A stretch of DNA of 41,650 bases from Segetibacter sp. (GTDB lineage Bacteria; Bacteroidota; Bacteroidia; Chitinophagales; Chitinophagaceae), in contig JAQBNN010000137.1 in assembly GCA_028288505.1 (NCBI GenBank), positions 1 through 41,650 on the forward strand, written 5' to 3'. The notes beneath the pieces were generated by a model, which saw nothing but the letters and a program-made list of their open reading frames with translations, ran no database searches and was not told the origin of the DNA. The position numbers were made by a program, and so were the translations under genes. How positions within the stretch are numbered: position 1 is the stretch's first letter; each line of letters begins with the position of its first letter. Of the stretch, positions 1 through 8,800 are shown in pieces.

Positions 1-35
1 TACTATTATGCTTTACTTGCGTCGCACTCTTCAAC
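1..35 (-). repeat. Dispersed repeat, copy 1 (truncated by window edge)
   Basis: The minus strand reads GTTGAAGAGTGCGACGCAAG, matching the 5' half of the repeat family. The 3' half is cut off by the left window edge. Confidence 0.7.
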
Positions 36-314
36 TGTAAGTTCGCTATTCAATGCCTTAAAGCAGCAACTTCTTACTTTATTCGAACACAAAGCATCCT
101 ATTTTCTTTCCTTTTAAACTATTTCAAAAAGAAATTTTATACTGATAAAGCAGTTGGATATAATGTTAAAAAGTTGTTGAAAGCTAGTGGTATCAATACT
201 TTTGCTATGACGGGTGCTATTTAACCGTCAACAAATGGAGTAATATTTGAAAAAGAATGCTTTAGTACGTGATGTACTTTTACACTGTTGAAAGAATAAC
301 TGGTAAGAAAGAAG

Positions 315-422
315 GGCAAGCAATAATTAGAGGCTGAAACGGATGTAAATATAATAAGCCAAGCAGTTAACACAAAAATATTTTTTTAAGATTTTCATAT
401 GGCAAGCAATCGTTAGAGGCTG
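315..422 (+). repeat. Short direct repeat, 22 nt, 86 bp apart
   Basis: GGCAAGCAAT plus TTAGAGGCTG, separated by two variable bases, occurs at 315-336 (AA) and 401-422 (CG), so 20 of 22 bases agree. The second copy runs into the stem of the terminator at 418-455. The first copy is followed by GAAACGG instead of a hairpin. This may be a local duplication of the end of a small transcript. Confidence 0.6.
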
Positions 423-455
423 CTCCGTTTCTACGGAGGAGCCCTTTTTGTTTTT
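418..455 (+). terminator. Rho-independent terminator, + strand, without an obvious gene
   Basis: A 10-bp stem with one mismatch (GGCTGCTCCG with CGGAGGAGCC, loop TTTCTA) is followed by TTTTTGTTTTT. The T-tract exists only on the + strand, so this is a one-way terminator. No confident + strand gene precedes it inside the window. Confidence 0.7.
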
Positions 456-655
456 AGGCATTTCCTAAAATAATTTTCATGCATGTTGAAGTTGCTTTTG
501 TTCAAAAATATCAAGCAATGTAATAACATACATCCCTTTCAGAATAAGTGGTAGAATGCCTGATTGGTAAATACCCGTTTACCTGGCAGAAGTAAGGTGA
601 AGAGAAATAAAAGTAAATTGTTTGGTCGCTCTCCTGATGAATAGAATTATATTCA

Positions 656-714
656 TTACAAGAGTGCGACGCAAGGACGATGCTATGAAAAACTTTAGCT
701 GGCAACCAAAAGAA
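656..714 (+). repeat. Dispersed repeat, copy 2
   Basis: Near full-length copy: TTACAAGAGTGCGACGCAAG, then GACGATGCTATGAAAA and the 3' part AGCTGGCAACCAAAAG. It ends one base before the stop codon of the GGGP synthase gene. Confidence 0.85.
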
Positions 715-715
715 A

Positions 716-1471
716 CTAAACAACACTTAACGTGCCATGTACAGCAGAAGCCATCTCTTTAATTAGGCTTGTATCTTTTTCGATGGCGTTACCTACTACA
801 ATTACATCGGCTCCGGCTCTGCAGTTCAGGTAAGCTTTTTCAGGTGTAGTAATACCTCCTCCAATAATTAAGGGAGCTTCAATGTGGCTGCTCACCATTT
901 CAATCATCGATTCGGTAATGGGTCTTTTAGCACCGCTGCCTGCATCCATGTAAATGAGCTTCATGCCAAGCATTTCGCCAGCCATTGCAGTACACAATGC
1001 AATTTCATTTTTATCTGAAGGAATTGGGGTAGCGTTTGAAATATAAGAAACAGTGGTTGGCGCACCGCCGTCAATTACCATGTAACCGGTAGGCATGATC
1101 TCTAAACCACTTTTACGAACGAAAGGGGCACTTACAACGTGCTGCCCGATTAGCAACTCGGGATTGCGGCCAGAAATAAGTGACAGGTACAAGAGTGCAT
1201 CGGCGTATTTACTGATTTGCGCAGGGCTGCCCGGAAAAAGAACAACGGGGATATTGCATAAGCTTTTGAATTGCTGAATGCAATAGTCGAGGTGATCGGA
1301 AATGATAAGGCTTCCACCAACAAGAAAATAATCAACTCTTGCCTCAAGTGCGAGGCCTATTAATTTTTCTATCTGCGGACCATCAACCTTATCAGGGTCT
1401 ACCAGTACCGCAAAAGACTTGTGCCCTTTCTGTTTATTACTTACAAAGTGCTGGTAAAGCTTATTCTTCAT
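716..1471 (-). CDS. Geranylgeranylglyceryl/heptaprenylglyceryl phosphate synthase (PcrB/GGGPS family)
   Basis: This 251-residue TIM-barrel prenyltransferase is expected to join a polyprenyl diphosphate to sn-glycerol 1-phosphate through an ether bond. Visible family signatures are the N-terminal VLVDPDK motif, VGGS near residue 53, the central VIDGGAPTTV segment, YMDAGSGA, and the phosphate-binding IIGGGI and GADVIVVGNAIEKD loops at the C-terminus. Length is normal. GGGPS homologues are common in Bacteroidota although the lipids they make there are poorly defined, so chain length and product are not assigned. The gene is divergent from nrdJ, and a copy of the dispersed repeat abuts its stop codon. 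The family is clear; the exact substrate is inference. Confidence 0.93.
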   Translation of the reverse strand: MKNKLYQHFVSNKQKGHKSFAVLVDPDKVDGPQIEKLIGLALEARVDYFLVGGSLIISDHLDYCIQQFKSLCNIPVVLFPGSPAQISKYADALLYLSLISGRNPELLIGQHVVSAPFVRKSGLEIMPTGYMVIDGGAPTTVSYISNATPIPSDKNEIALCTAMAGEMLGMKLIYMDAGSGAKRPITESMIEMVSSHIEAPLIIGGGITTPEKAYLNCRAGADVIVVGNAIEKDTSLIKEMASAVHGTLSVV

Positions 1472-1940
1472 GCAATTGGTTATCGTTCTGTTGCAAAAAT
1501 GCTAAAAAAAATTTGTTTATAGCGCTTATTTTCAATTTACTATAATCACTATTAATTGAATCCTGTATTACCTCCCCTAGTAGGTAAACGCATTCTTTAC
1601 AATTCTGTTTGAAAATAATACACTAAAGTAATGCCAACCAGCAAAATGACTGCTTTTAATAGCAGCGAAGTTGCCTTGACCTTGTTAAAAAAAATATACA
1701 CTTTTTTGGACAAGAAGCAAGAAAAACACGAGAAATATTTCTTTGTGTTACTAACATGTGGACGAAAGCAGGAAAGTGAATGCCGTATTGACGTTTGTAA
1801 TTGTACACATTACTTTTCCCCATCCTGTTGATATTTGAATCTTCTCCATTTGGAAAAGGAAAAATATTTTCGTCAACCGTATCCAATATTAATTGCCGGG
1901 GAAAAAAGAGAAATCATCAAACGTCAATAAAACTTCCGTC
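1472..1940. other. Divergent intergenic region between the GGGP synthase gene and nrdJ
   Basis: This 469-bp AT-rich region must hold promoters for both genes. I found no good TAnnTTTG element. The nearest is TACTTTTC at about 1811 with a TTG about 20 bases upstream. It contains an imperfect palindrome (1725-1749) and a small inverted repeat, TTACCT/AGGTAA (1568-1587). No cobalamin riboswitch box was recognised, although the downstream enzyme uses B12. No copy of the dispersed repeat is present. Confidence 0.5.
1725..1749. promoter_or_regulatory. Imperfect palindrome upstream of nrdJ, possible operator
   Basis: AACAC and GTGTT arms flank a perfect 12-bp palindrome, AGAAATATTTCT, with 1 and 2 spacer bases. 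The ACAC...GTGT ends recall NrdR boxes, but the whole is longer than the usual 16-bp box and only one site is seen. It lies about 190 bp before the nrdJ start. Confidence 0.3.
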
Positions 1941-4900
1941 ATGCCTGCACCACAAACAAAAAAAGGCCTCCAATTCGAGCGCCGCTTTACCAAAGAAGGA
2001 GTTACTCCTTTCGATCTTTTTGAATATGACTACCGTACCAGTATTATTAGAAATCCATCGGGTGAGGTAGTCTTTGAAATGACTAATGTAGAAGTGCCGA
2101 AACAATGGAGCCAGATAGCAACAGACATTCTAGCTCAAAAATATTTTCGTAAAGCAGGTGTACCACAGGCAGATGGCACTTTAGGAAGAGAAACCAGTGC
2201 AAAGCAAGTTGCGCACCGCATGGCAAACTGCTGGAGAGCATGGGGAGAGCGTTATAACTATTTCGCCAGTCCAAAAGATGCAGAGGTATTTTACGAAGAA
2301 CTAGTTTATACAATTTTAAACCAGGCTTGTGTGCCTAATAGCCCTCAATGGTTTAATACGGGGTTATATGAAAGCTATGGCATTAGTGGAAAGCCACAAG
2401 GGCATTATTTTGTAGACCAGAATGATGGTAAGTTGAAAAAATCTACTTCAGCTTATGAAAGGCCCCAGCCCCATGCTTGTTTCATATTAAGCGTAGAAGA
2501 TGATTTAGTAAATGAAGGCGGCATTATGGACCTATGGGTTCGTGAAGCAAGAATATTTAAATACGGATCTGGAGTAGGAACCAATTTTAGCAACATTCGC
2601 GGTGAAGGCGAAAAATTAAGTGGTGGTGGTACTTCAAGTGGCCTGATGAGCTTTTTGAAGATTGGTGATAGAAGTGCAGGCGCAATTAAAAGTGGTGGTA
2701 CAACACGTCGTGCAGCTAAAATGGTTTGTTTGGATTTAGACCATCCTGAAATTGTTGATTTTATTGACTGGAAGGTTGAAGAAGAAAAGAAAGTAGGTGC
2801 TTTAATTAACGCAGGTTATGCAAGTGATTATGAAGGTGAAGCTTATCGCACAGTTTCTGGCCAGAACTCAAATAACTCTGTTCGTATCCCGAACGATTTT
2901 TTTGAAAAATTAGAAAAAGGTGAAGACTGGGAACTGAAAGCAAGAACTGATGGACACACAATGAAGAAGATCAACAGCCGCGAGTTGTGGAATAAGATCT
3001 CTTATGCTGCGTGGAGATGTGCCGATCCTGGTGCACAGTACAATACAACCATTAATGAGTGGCATACCTGCCCTAAAGGCGGCGAGATAAGGGCTTCAAA
3101 TCCTTGTAGCGAATATATGTTCCTTGATAACACTGCTTGTAACCTTGCCAGTGTAAACCTTCGAAAATTCCATGATGAGGAAACAAACAATTTTGATGTA
3201 GAAGGGTTTGAATATACTTGTCGTTTGTGGACGGTAGTATTGGAAGTGTCTGTGTTAATGGCTCAATTTCCAAGCAAAGAAGTTGCTCAACTATCTTACG
3301 AATACCGCACATTAGGTTTAGGTTTCGCAAACCTTGGTAGTATGCTTATGGTAAGTGGTATTGCTTACGATAGCGAAGAAGCAAGAGGTATTGCTGGCGC
3401 TATCTCAGCTATCATGACTGGGACTGCTTATAAAACAAGTGCTGAATTAGCTGGTTTCCTAGGGGCTTTCGAAAAGTACGAAGAGAATAAAGATGATATG
3501 CTACGTGTAATGCGTAACCATCGCCTTGCTGCTTACGATGCTGACACGTACGAGAAATTGAGCTTAAAACCTCAAGGTATTAAAGCAAGCTACTGCCCCG
3601 ATTATTTATTGAGCGCCGCTTGCAAAGCATGGGACGATGCAGTAGAACTAGGTGAAAAGAATGGCTACCGGAATGCACAAACAACTGTAATCGCTCCAAC
3701 GGGTACTATTGGTCTTGTAATGGATTGCGATACTACAGGCGTTGAACCGGACTTTGCTTTAGTTAAGTTCAAAAAGTTAAGCGGTGGTGGTTACTTCAAA
3801 ATAATTAACCAGTCTGTTCCTTTAGCCCTTAAAAATTTAGGATACAACGAAAGAGAAGCTGATGCAATAGTTAAATATGCCGTAGGCAGTGCTTCATTCG
3901 AAGGAGCTCCTTTTATTAACGCACAAACACTAAGCGGAAAAGGATTTATTGCTGAAGAAATTAAGAAATTAGGTGATGCTTTAAAATCAGCCTTCGAAAT
4001 AGGATTTGTTTTCAACAGGTTTACACTTGGTGAAGCTTGTTTAGAGAGGTTAGGTTTTTCTGCTGAAGAATACATGGACTGGAACTTCAATTTATTAGAA
4101 GCTCTGGGATTCACCGATGAAGAAATTGATGCAGCGAACGATTACATCTGTGGTACAATGACTATTGAAGGCGCTCCATTCTTAAAAGACGAACACCTTT
4201 CTGTATTTGATTGTGCTAACAAGAATGGTAAGAAAGGTGAGCGTTTCATTCATGCGCATGGACACATTCGTATGATGGCTGCTACACAACCTTTCATCAG
4301 TGGTGCGATCTCTAAAACTATCAACCTGCCAAATGAAGCAAGTGTTGAGGAAATTGCGGATTGTTATTTAATGAGCTGGCAGCTTGGCCTAAAGGCAAAC
4401 GCTTTGTATCGCGATGGGTCAAAACTTAGCCAGCCTTTAAGCAACAAAAGCGATAAGAAGAAAAAAGAAACAACAGCAGAAGCTAAGGCTGAAGTTCTTG
4501 AAGCTGAAACTCCCAGCGCCGTTCAGGAAACTAACATTGTTGACCTAAGCAAGCTTACTGTTGAAGAGTTACTGGAAGAAGTAACAAAGCGCATGACCGC
4601 TTCAACCGATACACAATTGAAACGTAAGCTGAGTGATATTGTACAACGTAAATCTTTACCAGCTAAGCGTCGCGGTTTTACCCAAAAGGCGAGAGTTGGT
4701 GGCCAGGTTATATTTTTAAGAACAGGTGAATTCACCGATAATACTTTGGGTGAGATCTTCATTGATCTTGCCAAAGAAGGTTCGACCCTACGCAGCCTAA
4801 TGAACTGTTTTGCGATTGCAGTTTCAGTAGGCTTGCAGTATGGGGTTCCTTTAGAAGAGTTTGTTGAGAAGTTCGTGTTCACTAAGTTTGAGCCAGCTGG

Positions 4901-5303
4901 TATGGTTGATCATCCAAACATTAAAACAACTACTTCTTTGGTCGACTTTATCTTCCGTTGCCTTGCTTACGAGTACCTTGATCGTACAGATCTTGTGCAC
5001 GTGCTTGACAAGCCGGAGATAAGCAATCTTGGTGATGACATCCAGGATTTTAAACCAGAGTTAAGCAGTGTAAGAGTAACAGCGCCTTCTGGCAATGCTC
5101 CTGCAAACAATAATGCTGCCCCTCAAAAAGCAAAGGCTACTGCCAGCGCAACTAACGGCAACAAAGGCATGGATGCAATGAATTATGCGGCAAAAGAAAT
5201 GCAGAGCGATGCACCTTCATGTAGCACTTGCGGGCACATAACCATTCGTAGCGGTACCTGCTACAAATGCTTAAACTGCGGTACCAGCATGGGTTGCAGT
5301 TAA
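1941..5303 (+). CDS. nrdJ: Adenosylcobalamin-dependent (class II) ribonucleotide reductase
   Basis: Reduces ribonucleotides to deoxyribonucleotides with a radical generated from adenosylcobalamin, so it needs no oxygen and no small subunit. The protein of 1120 residues shows class II features: the ATP/substrate segments GSGVGTNFSNIRG and GGTTRRAAKMV, the NPCSEYMFLDNTACNLASVNL region with active-site cysteines, the APTGTIGLVMDCDTTG loop, a TSCPD-type domain after residue about 900, and a C-terminal zinc-ribbon-like tail with six cysteines (CSTCG, CYKCLNCG, C near the end). There is no intein. I start at ATG 1941; an in-frame TTG at 1893 would add 16 residues that look unlike the family. A strong terminator follows. 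No separate class I reductase is in the window. Confidence 0.95.
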   Translation: MPAPQTKKGLQFERRFTKEGVTPFDLFEYDYRTSIIRNPSGEVVFEMTNVEVPKQWSQIATDILAQKYFRKAGVPQADGTLGRETSAKQVAHRMANCWRAWGERYNYFASPKDAEVFYEELVYTILNQACVPNSPQWFNTGLYESYGISGKPQGHYFVDQNDGKLKKSTSAYERPQPHACFILSVEDDLVNEGGIMDLWVREARIFKYGSGVGTNFSNIRGEGEKLSGGGTSSGLMSFLKIGDRSAGAIKSGGTTRRAAKMVCLDLDHPEIVDFIDWKVEEEKKVGALINAGYASDYEGEAYRTVSGQNSNNSVRIPNDFFEKLEKGEDWELKARTDGHTMKKINSRELWNKISYAAWRCADPGAQYNTTINEWHTCPKGGEIRASNPCSEYMFLDNTACNLASVNLRKFHDEETNNFDVEGFEYTCRLWTVVLEVSVLMAQFPSKEVAQLSYEYRTLGLGFANLGSMLMVSGIAYDSEEARGIAGAISAIMTGTAYKTSAELAGFLGAFEKYEENKDDMLRVMRNHRLAAYDADTYEKLSLKPQGIKASYCPDYLLSAACKAWDDAVELGEKNGYRNAQTTVIAPTGTIGLVMDCDTTGVEPDFALVKFKKLSGGGYFKIINQSVPLALKNLGYNEREADAIVKYAVGSASFEGAPFINAQTLSGKGFIAEEIKKLGDALKSAFEIGFVFNRFTLGEACLERLGFSAEEYMDWNFNLLEALGFTDEEIDAANDYICGTMTIEGAPFLKDEHLSVFDCANKNGKKGERFIHAHGHIRMMAATQPFISGAISKTINLPNEASVEEIADCYLMSWQLGLKANALYRDGSKLSQPLSNKSDKKKKETTAEAKAEVLEAETPSAVQETNIVDLSKLTVEELLEEVTKRMTASTDTQLKRKLSDIVQRKSLPAKRRGFTQKARVGGQVIFLRTGEFTDNTLGEIFIDLAKEGSTLRSLMNCFAIAVSVGLQYGVPLEEFVEKFVFTKFEPAGMVDHPNIKTTTSLVDFIFRCLAYEYLDRTDLVHVLDKPEISNLGDDIQDFKPELSSVRVTAPSGNAPANNNAAPQKAKATASATNGNKGMDAMNYAAKEMQSDAPSCSTCGHITIRSGTCYKCLNCGTSMGCS

Positions 5304-5339
5304 TTTACTAACCAGGATTTTTTATACATTGCGTGTGTT

Positions 5340-5370
5340 AAGGCTGTCTGTTTTCAGGCAGCCTTTTTTT
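5340..5370 (+). terminator. nrdJ terminator
   Basis: AAGGCTGTCTG pairs with CAGGCAGCCTT (one mismatch) around a TTTT loop, followed by a T run. It lies 37 bases after the nrdJ stop. Confidence 0.85.
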
Positions 5371-5382
5371 ATGCAGGTTATA

Positions 5383-5440
5383 TTTTGGTAGACAGCAGAA
5401 GTAATTCTAATGATACTTTTCTTGCGTCGCACTCTTGTAC
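5383..5440 (-). repeat. Dispersed repeat, copy 3
   Basis: Minus strand starts GTACAAGAGTGCGACGCAAG and ends CTGCTGTCTACCAAAATA. It faces copy 4 across 112 bp, with the GTAC ends pointing inward. Confidence 0.8.
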
Positions 5441-5552
5441 TATAGAATCAAATGCGGCTTTTTTTCAGCCTGCATGTAGCATCAGAAAGATATGCTGTAC
5501 AATGAAAGTGGGAAGGCAGCAGCAGAACCGGGTGTAACAAAAATGATTTGCC

Positions 5553-5611
5553 GTTGAACTGAGCGTAGCAACGATGATGCTATGGAAAGTAAATGCTCGT
5601 AACCAAAAACA
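5553..5611 (+). repeat. Dispersed repeat, copy 4 (GTTGAACTGAGCGTAGC subtype)
   Basis: Begins GTTGAACTGAGCGTAGCAAC, then GATGATGCTATGGAAAG and the 3' part GCTCGTAACCAAAAAC. The 5' part differs from copy 3, while the CAACGATG and GTAACC blocks are shared. Confidence 0.8.
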
Positions 5612-5859
5612 AAAACATGAGGTTAAGAAAGATTTGAATTTGTGTGGATCTTTATAAGAATGCTTTAAAAAAATATGAGATAAGAGAGAACAGGAGGCTT
5701 AGTAACTGCAGTTATTAAAATATACTATAAAATAGCCGAATAGCGTTTTTATAGTAGCGCTGGTAAAAGATTTCCTTTTAAATTGTATCGCAATTGTTAG
5801 GATGCCTGTTTTCCAGTAACAAGTATTCCTATTTTAAAAACTCAACCTAAACCTTAAAA

Positions 5860-8800
5860 ATGCACCTTACTGCTCGCAGTCTGCTATTGGTATTATTTAT
5901 TTTATCCAATTTTCTCGTAAAGTCTCAATCTTCAAATTACCCGCCTAACAGCAGCCCTATACTGCAGGAAGCCATAAAATTTTATACCGACGGAAAGTAT
6001 AAACAAGCAATTGATCTATACAAAAAAGTTTCGAAGAGCGATAGTAATTACAGCAGCGTTTTAAATAACCTGTCTTTATGTTATTACATGGACAGCAACT
6101 TTAATGAAGGCTATAAAATGGCCAGCGAAGGTTTAAAGTTGTTTCCGGAAAAAGGTAATGCGTGGTACAACTTAATTGCTAACAACCTTGTGAAGCTGGA
6201 AAAAAAGGAAGAAGCACTGGCAACATATGATAAGGCGATTAAAGAATATAACTTTCACTACCTGGCCTGGTATAATAAAGGAGTTATTTACTACAATCAA
6301 AAGCAATACGAGCAAGCTAAAAAGTGTTTTCAGCAGTGTGCTTTAATTAATCCATATTATAGCGGTGCTCACTTTTACCTTGGTGAAATTGCTTACAATG
6401 AAGGCAATGTTATTCCTGCATTGTTAAGTTATACAACAAGTTTACTCTCAAACCCTGAAAGCAATTTTGCACGTGCATCAGTAAAAGCGCTTAGTTCTTT
6501 AAGTGAAGTAAGTGATGATGTGGCAAAGAACTTCGCCGCCAGGAAAACCAGCGGAAGTAATAGTTATGAAATGATTGAAGAGATCTTTACCAGTAAGATT
6601 GCCCTTGATAAGAAATATAAACTAACAATTGAACTTGAAGACCCGATAGTAAGACAACTGCAAGTGGTATTTGAAAAACTAGAGTACGATGCTGCAGACA
6701 AAGATTTTTCCATGCAGTATTATGTTCCTCTTTATACAAATCTTTTTAGCCAAAAGCAGTTTGAGCCAATGGTTTACTACATTTTTAGTGGACTTAATAT
6801 AAAAGATGTACAGAACTATATAAAAAAGAATAAGAAAAAAATAGAGGATTTTTCTACTATCTCTATCAACTACTTAAGCGAAATAAGGGAAACGCAAACA
6901 CTAAATGTTGCGCAAAGGAAAGATGTAAAAGACAGGTACTTATATTCGGAAGGTACTGTTTACGCAAAGGGCAAGCTTGCCACCGAAAACGGGAAGGCGA
7001 AATTTACCGGTCCATGGGAATTTTATTACGATAACGGACGATTGAAATCGAAAGGTTTATTAAACGAAAAGCAGGAAAAGATAGGGGAGTGGCAGTTCTT
7101 TCATGCGAATGGCAGACTGAATGAAAAGACAAATTACGCCAATAACAAAGCAACCGGTAAAACCATTGCCTACTTCGATAATGGAATCATGTCAAGTGAG
7201 AGTAGCTACAACGATGGCGAATTGAACGGCACAGAAAAGAAATACTATTACAACGGGTTTATTAAGGAAGAAGCAAACTATATACATGGTAAGAAGAATG
7301 GCTTATCGAAAGAATATAGTTACGTAGGGTATTTAACTTCTTCTGCAAATTATAAGGATGACAAACTAGAGGGTAAGTACACTATCTACCACAGCAACGG
7401 AAAAGTTTCTTCTGTTGTTGGTTATGTAAACGATGAGGCAGAAGGACCATATAAGTCTTATTATGTTGATGGTACCGTAAAGCAGGACGGAGAGTTTAAA
7501 GTTGGTAAAAGAGTCGGTTTATGGAAAGAGGTTTACAATAACGGTAAACAAAAAAGTATTACCAATTATGTCGACGGTGAAATAGAAGGTGACTACAAAG
7601 ACTTTTATGATAATGGAGAAATGATGACTAAAGCCTTTTATGTAAAAAGCAAACTCGAAGGCAAGTTTGAAGATTTTGACAGGGATGGGAAACTTTTTAG
7701 TGAAAGCAATTACGAAAAAGGAAGGTTAAGAGAACTTAAGTTCTTTGATAAGACAGGAACTGTTATTAGTAATAGTACAAGCCGGAACGGCTCAGGTAAC
7801 CTGGTTTTCTTCGATGGGCAGGGAAACAAAACCAGCGAAGGTTATTTTACAAAAGAAGGTTTGAGGAATGGTAAAACTACTTATTACTATCGCAACGGGA
7901 AAGTAAGTTCAACAGCCAATTTCAAAGAAGGAGTTCTAAAAGGAGAAAAAATTTCTTACTACCCTAACGGCCAGGTTTCAGTAAAAACAGCTTATGAAGC
8001 TGATGAAGAAATAGGATTCAATATCAGCTACCACGAGAATGGCACAATAAAGCATGAAGGAAAAGTTGAAGAGGGATACAATGACGGCATAAGGGTGGAC
8101 TACGATGAATTGGGGAACAAAGCATCTGTAACAAACTATAAGAATCGTGACCTCGAGGGATGCGCCCAGTACTTTCACCCTAACGGTAAACTAGAAATAG
8201 ACGAACACTATTTTGGAGGCTGGCTTACTCGTTTTGTTGCTTATGATACTACGGGCAAAATTTCAACTGAGTTTGACCTTCCAAACGGCAATGCTTCTTA
8301 TGAGCTTAAGAATTATAATGGAAGTAAGTATATTACGGGTACGTACAACAACTATTTGTTAGAAGGTGAGCACAAAACATATTTTCCTGATGGTAGTCCG
8401 TATGTAACTCGTTACTACAAAAATGGTGTTGCAGACGGTGTAATAAAGAAATATTACTTTGGTGGAAAGCTTGAATATGAAGGTCAATATAAAATGGGAG
8501 AGAAGGATGGCACGTGGAATTATTATCATGAGAATGGAAAAATAAATACTGTTGAAACTTTTAGTAACGGTCGTATAAATGGCGTAATAAAATCTTATAC
8601 TAATAAAGGTACACTGGATAAGGAAATCACTTACCTGGAAAACCAGTTAGACGGTACTTACAAATACTACGGCGACAACAACCAACTTGCCCTTGTTTTA
8701 AACTATAGCAACAACAAATTAATTAGTTATAGCTACGAGGATAAGTTAGATAAATTAGTACCGGATATACCTTTGAAAAAGGGCTCGGGTCTGGTTACAG

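Larger units (their letters stand above)
1..655. other. Gene-poor left edge
   Basis: I see no convincing gene here. The stretch holds a truncated copy of the dispersed repeat at 1-35, a 22-nt direct repeat (315-336 and 401-422) and a + strand hairpin terminator at 418-455. The frame from base 2 to 224 is open without a stop, but it starts outside the window, runs through the repeat and has no recognisable family, so I do not call it. The terminator implies a + strand transcript ending here. Its source is not identified. Confidence 0.5.
5304..5859. other. Intergenic region carrying a head-to-head repeat pair
   Basis: This 556-bp gap contains the nrdJ terminator (5340-5370), a minus copy (5383-5440) and a plus copy (5553-5611) of the dispersed repeat, and about 250 bp of AT-rich sequence before the next gene. 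I see no coding sequence. Confidence 0.6.

Noticed and set aside
2-224. An open + strand frame ending KASGINTFAMTGAI
   Set aside because: It runs through repeat copy 1, lacks a start in the window and resembles no family I know. It could be the end of a real gene only if the sequence to the left supports it.
511-726. A 71-codon minus-strand frame across repeat copy 2
   Set aside because: It overlaps the repeat and the end of the GGGP synthase gene and shows no domain or signal.
1472-1940. Cobalamin riboswitch before nrdJ
   Set aside because: I looked for the B12 box and the flanking stems and did not find them.
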